A stretch of 48,247 nucleotides of DNA from an uncultured Selenomonadales bacterium (GCA_937877565.1 CALFJB010000007.1:1-48247), one strand, 5' to 3'; positions 17,011 to 25,965 are shown, counted from the stretch's first letter. A program made the numbers and translations. Notes: generated from the letters alone by a model not told the origin.

Positions 17011-18204
17011 ATGGCCATTGAAATTGAAGACACAAATTTAAACTCATTGGCAGTTATCAAAGTTATTGGCGTTGGCGGCGGCGGCAGTAACGCTGTTAAT
17101 AGAATGATTTCACTTGGAATTGAAGGCGTTGACTTTATCGCAGTGAATACTGACGCACAAGCCCTTTTAAATTCGCAAGCTCCGCGCCGTATCAGAATTG
17201 GTGAAAAAGTTACAAAAGGACTTGGCGCAGGCGCACGTCCTGAAAGAGGCGAAAAAGCCGCGCAGGAAAGCCGTGAAGAAATTTTAAAATCACTTGAAGG
17301 ATCGGATATGGTTTTCATAACTGCGGGAATGGGCGGCGGTACAGGTACAGGCGCGGCTCCAATTATCGCTGCGTGTGCAAAGGAATTGGGCGCGTTGACT
17401 GTTGGAATTGTTACCAGACCTTTCAGTTTTGAAGGTCCGCGTCGCAAAAAAAATGCTGATATGGGAATTGAAAATTTGCGCCATTGCGTCGATACAATTA
17501 TTACAATTCCGAACGATAAACTTTTACAAGTTGTTGATAAAAAAATGCCTGTAACGCAGGCGTTTAGCATTGCTGATGATATTTTGCGTCAAAGTGTTCA
17601 AGGTATTTCCCAACTTATCACAATGCCCGGCGTTGTCAATTTGGACTTCGCCGACCTTACAACAACTATGCAAAATTCCGGAAATGCACTTATTGGAATT
17701 GGTGAGGCGTCCGGCGAAAAAGCTCCCGTAAACGCGGCGAAGGCGGCTATTAATTCCCCGTTGCTTGAAACGAGTATTCAAGGTGCGCACAGCGTTTTAA
17801 TGAATATTATGGGCTCAAATGAAAGTTTGACGATGCTTGAAGTTAATGAGGCGTCAACAACGATTCAAGAAGCCGCCGACCCTGAAGCTGAAATTATGTG
17901 GGGGATGTCGATTGATGAAAGTTTGGGCGATATTGTAAGAGTTACGATTATTGCTACAAAATTTAACGGCGAAGTTCGCCCTATTGCTCAAGAAAGTGAA
18001 CGCACTGAAAAGATAATTCGCCCAATTACAGACAGCGGTTTTCAGCCTTTAAACTTCAATGCTTTTGCAGGTTTTCAGGCTCCACAAAATAATCCCGCTC
18101 CAACTCCGCCGCCTCAACAAAATACTACTCCGCAACCTCAAGAACCTAAAAATATTAAGCAAAGTAGCGATGGCTCAATTAATTTGCCGCCGTGGATGAG
18201 TTAG
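17011..18204 (+). CDS. ftsZ: Cell division protein FtsZ
   Basis: FtsZ is the tubulin-like GTPase that forms the division ring. The 397-residue protein has GVGGGGSNAVNRM (T1), NTDAQAL (T2), GLGAGARPERGEKAA (T3), AGMGGGTGTGAAP (tubulin signature), TRPFSFEGPRR (T5) and VNLDFADL (T7), then a Pro/Gln-rich linker (about 345-380) and a short C-terminal end INLPPWM, where the conserved peptide that binds partner proteins lies. ATG 17011 follows a strong GGAGGAGAG. Two hairpin terminators follow. Confidence 0.98.
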   Translation: MAIEIEDTNLNSLAVIKVIGVGGGGSNAVNRMISLGIEGVDFIAVNTDAQALLNSQAPRRIRIGEKVTKGLGAGARPERGEKAAQESREEILKSLEGSDMVFITAGMGGGTGTGAAPIIAACAKELGALTVGIVTRPFSFEGPRRKKNADMGIENLRHCVDTIITIPNDKLLQVVDKKMPVTQAFSIADDILRQSVQGISQLITMPGVVNLDFADLTTTMQNSGNALIGIGEASGEKAPVNAAKAAINSPLLETSIQGAHSVLMNIMGSNESLTMLEVNEASTTIQEAADPEAEIMWGMSIDESLGDIVRVTIIATKFNGEVRPIAQESERTEKIIRPITDSGFQPLNFNAFAGFQAPQNNPAPTPPPQQNTTPQPQEPKNIKQSSDGSINLPPWMS

Positions 18205-18224
18205 AAATTTTTTAAAATTGAAAG

Positions 18225-18259
18225 GGAAGTCTTGAACGTTCAAACTTCCTTATTTTTTT
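18225..18259 (+). terminator. Rho-independent terminator of ftsZ
   Basis: GGAAGT-C-TTGAA (18225-18236), CG loop region, TTCAA-ACTTCC (18239-18249), then a T-rich run to 18258. It ends the division operon. Confidence 0.85.
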
Positions 18260-18303
18260 GCAATAAAAAAGGAAGTCCGCGCCTTGCAGACTTCCAATTT
18301 TTT
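18260..18303. terminator. Second, bidirectional hairpin terminator
   Basis: GGAAGTC (18271-18277) pairs with GACTTCC (18289-18295). A-run on the left and T-run on the right mean it can stop transcription of recO from the minus strand and back up the ftsZ terminator. Its stem arms resemble those of the first hairpin. Confidence 0.75.
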
Positions 18304-19040
18304 TATAAATTTTCAAGTTGCCGAATGAATTTCACGGCGTTTAATTCCTTGCCAATGATTGATTGAACGTAATTTAAAATAATTTCTTCCGCCGAAATAA
18401 TTTCCTGTTGGCTGAAATTTAAATGTTGTTTCCAGTCAAAATTTAAAATCTCGTAAAAAGTAAGCCGTAAATTTTGCGGGTAATTTAAAATATTTCGCGC
18501 AGTGCCGACGCAATTTTTACAAACTGCGCCGCCGTCCGTCAAACTGAAAGCCGCGTCATTTTCAATTTTCTTGCCGCAATGTACGCAGTGAAAATAATTC
18601 AGTTGTTCGCCGGTAAATTCCAAAAATTTACAAATTCCAATAAGCGCGGCGATTCTTGCATTTCTTTCATCAAGTGCGGGCAAAGTTTTTAAAATTAAAT
18701 CGTAAACGCCAACTTCAGGGAATTTCGGCAAAGTCATTCGATTTACAATTTCAAAAAACAACGAGGCGTAAGCAATTTTTTCAACATCCGCCGTCAAGTT
18801 GCCGTAAAATTTTATAACGTCAGCTTCTTTGATAGAGTCAACTTTCGCGCCTTGATTTATTTCAGCCGAAATTAAATTAAACATCTGCAACGCGCCGGAA
18901 AGTGGACTTTTGGCGCGGCGGCAACCGTAAGCATTGATTTCAATTTTTCCAAAATCCCGCGTGTAAATCGTAACAACTCTGTTAGAGTCGCCAAAATCGA
19001 CCGTGCGAAGAATGACGCCTTCAATTTTGTAACTTTTCAT
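18303..19040 (-). CDS. recO: DNA repair protein RecO
   Basis: RecO loads RecA onto SSB-coated DNA in the RecFOR pathway. The 245-residue protein has the N-terminal OB-fold start EGVILRTVDFGDSNRVVTIYT, the YGCRRAKSPLSGALQ stretch and a C-terminal zinc-binding site formed by CVHC and CKNC (about residues 153-180), all typical. Its ATG overlaps the zapA stop by four bases, so it is translated from the pheS-pheT-zapA unit. Confidence 0.93.
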   Translation of the reverse strand: MKSYKIEGVILRTVDFGDSNRVVTIYTRDFGKIEINAYGCRRAKSPLSGALQMFNLISAEINQGAKVDSIKEADVIKFYGNLTADVEKIAYASLFFEIVNRMTLPKFPEVGVYDLILKTLPALDERNARIAALIGICKFLEFTGEQLNYFHCVHCGKKIENDAAFSLTDGGAVCKNCVGTARNILNYPQNLRLTFYEILNFDWKQHLNFSQQEIISAEEIILNYVQSIIGKELNAVKFIRQLENL

Positions 19041-19303
19041 TTTGATTCATTTAATAGCGTTAAAAGTTCGTCGTAGTCTTTTTTGAGTTGCATATAATCT
19101 TCAGCGATTCGCAACGCCGCCAGTACGCCAAGTCTACTGTTTGAAAAACTGCGCGTAGTTTGCGAAATTGCCTTCATATGAAAATTTACCATTTGTACAA
19201 TTTTTTCCAAGCCTTCAGGGTCGTCCGTCCTCAAGTGGTAAACGTCGCCGTTAATTTCAACTGTCACACGTTTCATTTCGACAACTTTTTTAATTTCCGG
19301 CAA
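19037..19303 (-). CDS. zapA: Cell division protein ZapA
   Basis: ZapA binds and bundles FtsZ filaments. The 88-residue protein has the ZapA fold: RVTVEINGDVYHLRTDDPEGLEKI followed by a long C-terminal coiled coil (ALRIAEDYMQLKKDYDELLTLL). The start is TTG at 19303 after GAGGTGA; the ATG at 19276 is an alternative. The pheT-zapA link is conserved in Firmicutes. It lies five bases after pheT. Confidence 0.85.
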   Translation of the reverse strand: MPEIKKVVEMKRVTVEINGDVYHLRTDDPEGLEKIVQMVNFHMKAISQTTRSFSNSRLGVLAALRIAEDYMQLKKDYDELLTLLNESK

Positions 19304-19308
19304 TTAAA

Positions 19309-21879
19309 TCACCTCAACTTTGCCTCAAAATTTTTCTCAACCGCCGCCAAAATATTTTTGAAAGATTCATCTGCTTCAGCGTCGGTAAGTGTGCGTTCGT
19401 TCGACTGGAATTTGATATTGAACGCCAAACTCTTTTTATCAGCAGAAATTCTTTCGCCGGTGTACACGTCAAAAAGTGTAACTTCCTTGAAAAATTTCCC
19501 TGCGTTTTTGGCGATAACTTTTTCAATTTCGCCCGCCGCCACGCCAAGATTTACCAAAATTGCCAAGTCGCGGGAAATTGCAGGATATTTCGGCAGATTT
19601 TCAAAGGTAAATTTTTTGGCGGTGTACTTCATTAAAGTTTCAACGTCCGCCTCAAATACGAAAACTTTTTTGTTAATTCCGAGCGATTCTGTAACTTTTG
19701 GATGAACTTCGCCGACCGTTGCCAAAATTTCACGTCCCTTTTTGAAATGTGCAGTTTTGCCGGGGTGCAGTGCGTAATGTTCGCCAACTTCAACCGTATA
19801 ATTTGAAATTGCCAATCCTGCAAAAAGTTCCTCAACAATCCCTTTCATATCGTAAAAATCGACTTCAACATTATTTTGAGTCCAGCCCTTAGGTTCACGG
19901 CGTCCCATAATCAAGCCGACAAGTTTTTGAACTTCAAGCGGTTGTTCGGTAATTGGTAAACTTTTTGGATAAAATACCGGCGCAATTTCAAAAAGTCTAA
20001 CGTCTTCATTTTTGCGGCTGTAATTTCTTGCCGCGTTTTCAAGTACCGAACTTAAAAGCGTTGTCCTAAGTAAAGGATATTCATCAGTTAAAGGATTTTT
20101 AATTGGTACAGCTTTTCTAAGTTCGCTGTCCGCCGGAATTTGCAACTTGTCAAACATATCAGGATGAGTAAATGCAAATGAAATTTCCTCGTACATTCCC
20201 AAACTTGACAGGATATTTTTAATTTTGTCCGTGAAATTTTGGAATTTCGACTGCCCGCCCTGTTGACTGCCTTTTGGCAACGTGGAAGGAATTTTATCAT
20301 AACCGTAAATTCTGGCGACTTCTTCAGATAAATCTTCCATTAAAGTAACGTCGTTGCGCCATTCTGGAACAATCGCCTCGTAAGTCGTGAAAGATTCGCT
20401 GTTACTGCGTTTAATCAATTCGCCAACGGTTTTACCAATACTTTGAACAAAATCATCAACTTCAGTATTCTGTGCAAGCTCCTTAGCCGCCGCGCCGAAA
20501 TGTTTAGCCGCGCTTGAAATTTTATCAATAACGTCATCGCTGTCAACTTCGCCGCCAACTTCAGAAATTTTAAAGCCGAGTGATTTTAAAACGTCCAAAA
20601 TTTCTTTTTCGCTGTAGGAAGTGCCGAGCCTGTCATTAATTTGCTTGCAAGTGAATTGTACTTTAACTTCAGATTTCGGCGCGGGGTAAACATCAACAAC
20701 GCCACTGCAAACTTTGCATGCGCCCATTTCCTGCAAAAGTTGAGCCGCCCTGTCAAGCGCAGTAATTGTAGCCTTTTCATTTACGCCGCGTTCAAATCTT
20801 CCCGACGCTTCAGAATGTAAACCAACTGCGCGACTTGTACGACGAATTGACGCAGAATTAAAGCTAGCCGCCTCAAGTACAACAGTTTTAGTTTTTTCTG
20901 TAATTTCGGTTTCAAAGCCGCCCATAACTCCGGCAAGTCCCGCCGCTTTTTCGGCGTCCGCAATTACCAATTCGCCGCCTTTGGCAAGTCTGTTTGAATC
21001 GTCCAAAGTGTGAAGTTGTTCGCCTGCAACTGCGCGACGTGCATTTAAAACTTTGCCTTTAATTTCGTCGTAGTCGTAAGCATGGAGCGGTTGCCCCAAT
21101 TCAACCATTACAAAATTTGTAACGTCAACAACGTTATTTATTGAACGAATGCCCGCGCCTTCCAAACGTTTCTGCATCCATTCCGGCGAAGGTGCAAGTT
21201 TAACGTCTGTCAAAACTCTTGCAGAAAATCTGCTGCATAAATCCGGCGCGTCAATTTTTATTTCAATTAAATCAGCTGAATTTTTGCCCGCGTCTTCGGT
21301 AACTTTAATTTCGGGAAATTTCGGCGTTTGATTTAAAAGCACGCCCGCCTCACGAACTAATCCAAAAACACTGAAACAATCGCCGCGATTTGCCGTCAAT
21401 TCAAATTCTAAAACGTCGTCTAAGCCTAAAACCTGCGCGACGGGTACACCAACAGGCGTATCATTCGGCAAAATAAAAATTCCGCTTGAATCGCCCTCAA
21501 TGTTTAATTCATTTCTAGAGCAAAGCATACCATTTGAAACAACGCCGCGCAATTTGCCTTTAGAAATTTTTTTACCGCAGGGCAAGTATGCCCCAACTAA
21601 TGCAACGGGTACAATATCATTTTGATTGACGTTTTGTGCGCCCGTCACAATCTGCAAAAGTTCACCTGCGCCAACATTCATTTGGCAAATATACATGTGG
21701 TCGCTGTCAGGATGACGCTCAATTTTTTCAACTTTGCCGGTTACGACCTTTTCAAGTCCCGCGCCCGCCTTGACTATATTTTCAACGGGGTTACCGCTCA
21801 TTGTGAATTTTTCTGCCAATTCTTCCGTTGTACAATCAATATTTAAAAAATCTTTCAACCAATTTAAAGATACTTGCAT
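19309..21879 (-). CDS. pheT: Phenylalanine-tRNA ligase beta subunit
   Basis: PheT is half of the tetrameric enzyme that charges tRNA-Phe. The 856-residue protein contains the EMAP-like tRNA-binding domain (about 40-150), B3/B4 editing domain (about 210-385), B5 domain (about 405-525), core (about 530-755) and the C-terminal FDX-ACB anticodon domain (about 765-856, KYPAISRDLAILV). Bacterial PheT is usually about 800 residues. The extra length is mostly an Asp/Lys/Ala-rich insertion at about residues 443-498 in the B5 domain, just before VPEWRNDVTLMEDLSEEVARIYGY. The ribosome site AGGAGTG follows the HNH gene stop directly. Confidence 0.97.
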   Translation of the reverse strand: MQVSLNWLKDFLNIDCTTEELAEKFTMSGNPVENIVKAGAGLEKVVTGKVEKIERHPDSDHMYICQMNVGAGELLQIVTGAQNVNQNDIVPVALVGAYLPCGKKISKGKLRGVVSNGMLCSRNELNIEGDSSGIFILPNDTPVGVPVAQVLGLDDVLEFELTANRGDCFSVFGLVREAGVLLNQTPKFPEIKVTEDAGKNSADLIEIKIDAPDLCSRFSARVLTDVKLAPSPEWMQKRLEGAGIRSINNVVDVTNFVMVELGQPLHAYDYDEIKGKVLNARRAVAGEQLHTLDDSNRLAKGGELVIADAEKAAGLAGVMGGFETEITEKTKTVVLEAASFNSASIRRTSRAVGLHSEASGRFERGVNEKATITALDRAAQLLQEMGACKVCSGVVDVYPAPKSEVKVQFTCKQINDRLGTSYSEKEILDVLKSLGFKISEVGGEVDSDDVIDKISSAAKHFGAAAKELAQNTEVDDFVQSIGKTVGELIKRSNSESFTTYEAIVPEWRNDVTLMEDLSEEVARIYGYDKIPSTLPKGSQQGGQSKFQNFTDKIKNILSSLGMYEEISFAFTHPDMFDKLQIPADSELRKAVPIKNPLTDEYPLLRTTLLSSVLENAARNYSRKNEDVRLFEIAPVFYPKSLPITEQPLEVQKLVGLIMGRREPKGWTQNNVEVDFYDMKGIVEELFAGLAISNYTVEVGEHYALHPGKTAHFKKGREILATVGEVHPKVTESLGINKKVFVFEADVETLMKYTAKKFTFENLPKYPAISRDLAILVNLGVAAGEIEKVIAKNAGKFFKEVTLFDVYTGERISADKKSLAFNIKFQSNERTLTDAEADESFKNILAAVEKNFEAKLR

Positions 21880-21891
21880 CTTAACACTCCT

Positions 21892-22524
21892 TTAATCAAC
21901 ATTTTTATAAGTTTCACCTTGAATGACTCGCATAATAGTACTAGTACCTACATTAAATTTTTTCGCCAATGCCGTTACTCCATATTTTTTATCGTAAGGT
22001 TTATAATTTTCACGAATCCGGCGCACTTGTTCAGAATTAAGTTTAGATACATCTCTTTCAATACCAAATTTAGGTAATCCCATTTTTATAGAGTGTTCAT
22101 TATTTTCAGCTTTAGTTGACCATTCCAAATTTTCAAAATAACAGTCAAACTTGATGCCAAATTTATGATTTACTTCCGGTTTATTTTCAGGATTTGGAAT
22201 AAATGCTTCGGCAACTAAACGATGAATGGAATAAGATTTACGGACACCGTTTTTACGTAAACAAATTTGCAAATAACCCATTTTGGTAGCTCTAGGACGT
22301 AAAATTTTAATTTCTTTACCTGTGCCGTTTCGTGGAAAAGATTTTATGCGTCCAAAATTACTAATCTGATAAAGTCCTTCATATCCTTTTATCCATTTCC
22401 ACAATTCACCTTGTAAATCTTCAACCCCAAATGGATACAGAGAAATAAAAAGCAAGTACATAGGCAAATATTTTTTTAGATATACAATATTACGCCGCAT
22501 TTTTGCTTTTTCTTTGTCTTTCAT
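21892..22524 (-). CDS. HNH homing-type endonuclease with NUMOD4 domain, inside pheS-pheT
   Basis: The 210-residue protein has a NUMOD4 DNA-binding motif (WIKGYEGLYQISNFGRIKS, about 40-60), an HNH_3 nuclease core (SIHRLVAEAFIPNP, then EVNHKFG and ENLEWST, about 97-140) and a C-terminal helix-turn-helix (ALAKKFNVGTSTIMRVI, about 183-200). Such free-standing enzymes are typical of phages and homing elements. The usual DN of the HNH motif reads DC here, so activity is uncertain. The first 35 residues are an unusual hydrophobic extension (YLPMYLLFISLYPFGV). ATG 22524 has a strong AGGAGG. It sits between pheS and pheT, 12 bases before pheT. Confidence 0.88.
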   Translation of the reverse strand: MKDKEKAKMRRNIVYLKKYLPMYLLFISLYPFGVEDLQGELWKWIKGYEGLYQISNFGRIKSFPRNGTGKEIKILRPRATKMGYLQICLRKNGVRKSYSIHRLVAEAFIPNPENKPEVNHKFGIKFDCYFENLEWSTKAENNEHSIKMGLPKFGIERDVSKLNSEQVRRIRENYKPYDKKYGVTALAKKFNVGTSTIMRVIQGETYKNVD

Positions 22525-22560
22525 ACAAACCGCCTCCTAATGTTTGACAATGACAGCGAA

Positions 22561-22598
22561 GGCGATTATAATTCTGCTATGAAAATTGGCTAATCGCC
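22561..22598 (-). other. 8-bp inverted repeat upstream of the HNH gene
   Basis: GGCGATTA (22561-22568) pairs perfectly with TAATCGCC (22591-22598), with a 22-base loop. On the minus strand it lies in the leader between the internal promoter and the HNH ribosome site. It could be a binding site or an RNA hairpin; no T-run follows. Confidence 0.45.
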
Positions 22599-22626
22599 CT
22601 CGTTGTTCGATTAACTCAACGGTTAA

Positions 22627-22655
22627 ATTGTAACACCGAACAGGCAGTTAGTCAA
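22627..22655 (-). promoter_or_regulatory. Internal sigma-A promoter for the HNH gene and pheT
   Basis: On the minus strand, TTGACT (22655-22650), a 17-base spacer, and TACAAT (22632-22627) form a near-consensus promoter in the 150-base gap after pheS. It would let the HNH gene, pheT, zapA and recO be transcribed apart from pheS. Confidence 0.65.
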
Positions 22656-22674
22656 TTTTGCATTGTGCAGTTAT

Positions 22675-23709
22675 TTAAAATTGATTCAAAAAGCGTACAT
22701 CGTTTTCATAGAAAAGGCGCAAATCGTCAATGCCGTATTTTATCATTGCGATACGCTCCAAACCACAACCGAAAGCGTAGCCACTAACTTTTGAAGGATT
22801 GTAGCCACTCATTTCAAGTACGCGCGGATGCACTTCCCCTGCTCCAAGTATCTCTAACCAACCTGAATCATGGCACACTTTACAACCACCGCCATGTCCA
22901 TGACAAATTGGGCAAGATACATCAACTTCTGTCGATGGCTCGGTGAACGGGAAGTACGAAGGTCTCAAGCGAATTTTTGTACTTTCGCCAAACATTTCTT
23001 TGCAGAAAAAATCCAATGTCCCGACTAAATCGCCGAAAGTAATTTTTTCGTCAATTACAAGTCCCTCAATTTGATGGAACATTGGAGAGTGCGCGGCGTC
23101 GAAATCGTCACGGCGATAAACACGACCGGGCGCAATCATTCTGATAGGTGCGTTGTCTTTATGTTTTTGCATAGTGCGAGCCTGCACCGGCGAAGTTTGA
23201 GTACGCAGTAAAATTTCTTCAGTGATATAAAAAGAATCTTGAGCATCGCGGGCAGGGTGACTTTTGGGCAAATTCAACGCCTCAAAATTATAATAATCTG
23301 TTTCAACTTCGGGACCGTCTTCAACGCTGTAGCCCATATTGATAAAAATTTCTTTGACGCGGTTTAAAGTCAAAGTAAGCGGGTGTAAATGTCCGCTGTG
23401 AATTTTTCTGCCCGGCAAAGTTATATCAATAGTTTCAGCCGCCAATTTATCCTGCAACGCCTTTGCCTTGAGTTCGGAATTTTTTTCAGCGATTAAATTT
23501 TCAATTTGAGCGCGAGCCTCATTGACAATTTTGCCAATACGCGGGCGATCTTCCGCGCTAAGTTGGCTCATTCCGCGCAACAAAGCTGTAAGTTCGCCTT
23601 TCTTGCCTAAAAATCTTACGCGCAGATTGTCTAATTCTTTTAAATCTGTGGCGACTTTTTTTATTGCGTCATTCGCCGCCGCTTTAAGTTCCTCTATTTT
23701 ATGTTCCAT
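22675..23709 (-). CDS. pheS: Phenylalanine-tRNA ligase alpha subunit
   Basis: PheS carries the catalytic site for charging tRNA-Phe. The 344-residue protein has an N-terminal coiled coil (about 1-85) and class II synthetase motifs: HPLTLTLNRVKEIF, FHQIEGLVIDEKITFGDL (motif 2 region) and the C-terminal GYAFGCGLERIAMIKYGIDDLR (motif 3). The start is ATG 23709 with AAAGGAGG; an upstream GTG-type start is not needed. The leader is only about 30 bases to the promoter, so there is no room for a T-box. Confidence 0.97.
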   Translation of the reverse strand: MEHKIEELKAAANDAIKKVATDLKELDNLRVRFLGKKGELTALLRGMSQLSAEDRPRIGKIVNEARAQIENLIAEKNSELKAKALQDKLAAETIDITLPGRKIHSGHLHPLTLTLNRVKEIFINMGYSVEDGPEVETDYYNFEALNLPKSHPARDAQDSFYITEEILLRTQTSPVQARTMQKHKDNAPIRMIAPGRVYRRDDFDAAHSPMFHQIEGLVIDEKITFGDLVGTLDFFCKEMFGESTKIRLRPSYFPFTEPSTEVDVSCPICHGHGGGCKVCHDSGWLEILGAGEVHPRVLEMSGYNPSKVSGYAFGCGLERIAMIKYGIDDLRLFYENDVRFLNQF

Positions 23710-23735
23710 TAAAAATCCTCCTTTAGCAACTTGTA

Positions 23736-23787
23736 AATTTACCATAAGGCGGGCGATATTGCAAGCGTTAAGTTACAATGCTATAAT
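23736..23787. promoter_or_regulatory. Divergent promoters sharing one palindromic -35 box
   Basis: TTGCAA at 23759-23764 reads the same on both strands. To the right, a 17-base spacer leads to TATAAT (23782-23787), the promoter of the U32 gene. To the left on the minus strand, a 17-base spacer leads to TAAATT (23741-23736), the likely pheS promoter. Two polymerases could not occupy the shared box at once. Confidence 0.65.
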
Positions 23788-23819
23788 TTTTGTGAAGATT
23801 TTATGAAGGAGATATTTTA

Positions 23820-25745
23820 ATGGCTTTAACTAGAAAATCAGTTGAACTTTTGGCACCGGCAGGAACTTTTGAGACTTTTAAAACTGCGATAGACGCGGGC
23901 GCGGACGCGGTTTATTTGGGCGGCAAACATTTTAATATGCGCGTCCATAAAAACGATTTTAACCTTGACGACGACGAATTAAAAGCCGCCGTAAAATACG
24001 CGCACGAACACGACGTAAAACTTGACATAACTTTGAACAATTTAATCAGCGTTGAAGAAATTCCGCCGCTTGAAAAATATTTGTACTTTTTAAACGAAAT
24101 TCAGCCCGATGCAATTATTGTGCAAGATTTGGCGGTTGTGCAGCTGATTAAAAAACTTGGCTTAAACATTCCTATTCACGCCTCTGTAATGATGAATATT
24201 AACAGTATTCAAGCCGTCGAAGTTTTGAAAAAATTTGGGATTAAGCGCGTAGTTGTCAGCCGAGAATTAAATTTTGAACAGGTTAAAAATCTGCGCGAAA
24301 AAACGGGAATTGAAACTGAATATTTTATTCATGGCGATATGTGCTTTGCAGTTTCAGGGCAGTGCATACATTCCGGCGTAACTTTTGGGCAAAGTGGAAA
24401 TCGCGGGCGTTGTTTAAAGCCGTGTCGTTGGGCGTGGAAATTCATTGACGAAGTTAGCGGCGAAGTTTTGGACGACACAAGCTATAAATTGGCGTTGGGT
24501 GATATGTGTATGCTTAGAAATATTCCGGAACTGATTCAGAGCGGGATTTATTCTTTCAAAATTGAAGGACGTATGCGCCCGCCGGAATTTGTCAGCAGAA
24601 TTGTTTCAGCGTATCGCCGCGCCATTGATTCTTACATTGCCGACCCGACAGGGTACAGCCTTGATGAAAATATTTGGCAAGATTTTTTTGAAAAGCGCGT
24701 CAGAAAATTTACTACGCTTTGTGCGTTCAATAAACCTACAAAAACTGAAATTGGCTTGAGTGGCAAACGTGAGCCGCGCTTTTTCAGTGAAGGAATGGTT
24801 GAGCCGAATTTTGACGACGCTAAAACCGCTGACATTTTCTCCAATGAAACTGCAATAAAAAAAGACGCCGTTAAACCTGAATTAACTGTAAGAGTTTCAA
24901 GTTTGGACGCGGCGAAGGCGGCAATTTCCAATGGCGCAAATACAATTTATGTTGGCGGCGAAGTTTTTAAACCGCTGAAACCTTTTACAATCGAAGAATT
25001 AAAATCTGCGGTTGAACTTGCACATCAAGCGAACGTAAAAATTATTTTAAATACGCCGCGTGTTACACGTGACAATTATTTGAATGAACTTGCCGAACTT
25101 TTGAGCAAAAAAATAAAATTTGACGGAGTTTTAGTCAGCAATTTGGGCAGTTTAAATCTTGTGAAAAATAATTCGACGTTGCCAATTTTCGCCGACCATT
25201 CATTTAATATTTTCAATCACGAGGCTTGCGAATTTCTGAAAAATTTGGGCGTACAACGTGCAACCGCGTCGCTTGAAATGAGTTTTGCACAGGTTAAAAG
25301 CGTCGTTGAAAATTCAACATTGCCGCTTGAAATTATTGTACACGGCTCAACTGAATCAATGGTTAGCGAACATAATTTAATCAGCTTTTACTATCCTAAC
25401 TACAACGAATTTGCCACGCCCGCAATTTTGAATAAACATTTTGCGCTTGTAGATTCAGCGGGCGAAATTCATTCAATCAGAGTTGACCAATTCAACTACA
25501 ATCATATTTATTTTGGAAAAGATTTATGTTTGTTGCCGTACATTGAAAAATTTATTGGTGCGGCGGCACTTAGAATTGAGGCGCAAGATTATTCGCCTGA
25601 AGTTGTCGCGCAGGTTACAAAAATTTATCGTGCGGCGATTGACGGAAAAAATTTTGACGCAGATTTTGATGAGCTCAAAAAAATAACACCGCGCAAATTT
25701 GGCAGCGGCGTTTACAAATTCAAGGAAAGCAAAAACTCAATTTGA
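23820..25745 (+). CDS. Peptidase U32 family protein (tRNA/rRNA hydroxylation type)
   Basis: The 641-residue protein starts with ELLAPAGTFETFKTAIDAGADAVYLGG, the U32 N-terminal signature, and has the cysteine-bearing stretch SGQCIHSG...GRCLKPCRW (about 182-205), as in RlhA and TrhP, which help hydroxylate rRNA or tRNA rather than cleave peptides. From about residue 355 a second, weaker U32-like barrel begins (AAISNGANTIYVGGEVF), so the protein is an internal duplication or two-domain form. The start is ATG 23820 after GAAGGAG. Divergent from pheS. Confidence 0.88.
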   Translation: MALTRKSVELLAPAGTFETFKTAIDAGADAVYLGGKHFNMRVHKNDFNLDDDELKAAVKYAHEHDVKLDITLNNLISVEEIPPLEKYLYFLNEIQPDAIIVQDLAVVQLIKKLGLNIPIHASVMMNINSIQAVEVLKKFGIKRVVVSRELNFEQVKNLREKTGIETEYFIHGDMCFAVSGQCIHSGVTFGQSGNRGRCLKPCRWAWKFIDEVSGEVLDDTSYKLALGDMCMLRNIPELIQSGIYSFKIEGRMRPPEFVSRIVSAYRRAIDSYIADPTGYSLDENIWQDFFEKRVRKFTTLCAFNKPTKTEIGLSGKREPRFFSEGMVEPNFDDAKTADIFSNETAIKKDAVKPELTVRVSSLDAAKAAISNGANTIYVGGEVFKPLKPFTIEELKSAVELAHQANVKIILNTPRVTRDNYLNELAELLSKKIKFDGVLVSNLGSLNLVKNNSTLPIFADHSFNIFNHEACEFLKNLGVQRATASLEMSFAQVKSVVENSTLPLEIIVHGSTESMVSEHNLISFYYPNYNEFATPAILNKHFALVDSAGEIHSIRVDQFNYNHIYFGKDLCLLPYIEKFIGAAALRIEAQDYSPEVVAQVTKIYRAAIDGKNFDADFDELKKITPRKFGSGVYKFKESKNSI

Positions 25746-25777
25746 ATTCTAAAAATTTTCCATAATGACAAAAAAAT

Positions 25778-25938
25778 AGCCCGTCTTGTGCCGCCCAATT
25801 AACTTCAAATAGGAGCGTGCAAGAAACTAAGTGCGACCCCATGGGAGCTCGTTTAGTTGGAGCGTACGAAAAACTTAGGCGGCTGACGGGCGACGCCTTT
25901 TCTTTGATTCTTTCTTTGTGGCTCGGACAAAGAAAGAA
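25778..25938 (+). repeat. Dispersed structured intergenic element, copy B
   Basis: It is the second copy of the element at 11424-11588. The closing stem pairs CCCGTC/GCCGCC (25780-25795) with GGCGGC/GACGGG (25878-25890). The inner AACTAA/TTAGTT stem is conserved. The tail is a 12-bp hairpin (25908-25919 with 25927-25938) whose sequence differs from copy A. It lies between the convergent U32 gene and fliG. It may also terminate transcription, though no clear T-run follows. Confidence 0.65.
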
Positions 25939-25965
25939 GATACACAAATAAAAAATTTATAAAAA

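Noticed and set aside
18225..18295. The two GGAAGT hairpins after ftsZ as a repeat array
   Set aside because: Only two copies with different loops, each with an A/T run; they are explained as terminators.
23710..23819. T-box riboswitch upstream of pheS
   Set aside because: The gap to the divergent gene is only 110 bases and is filled by promoters and ribosome sites; no T-box sequence or terminator is seen.
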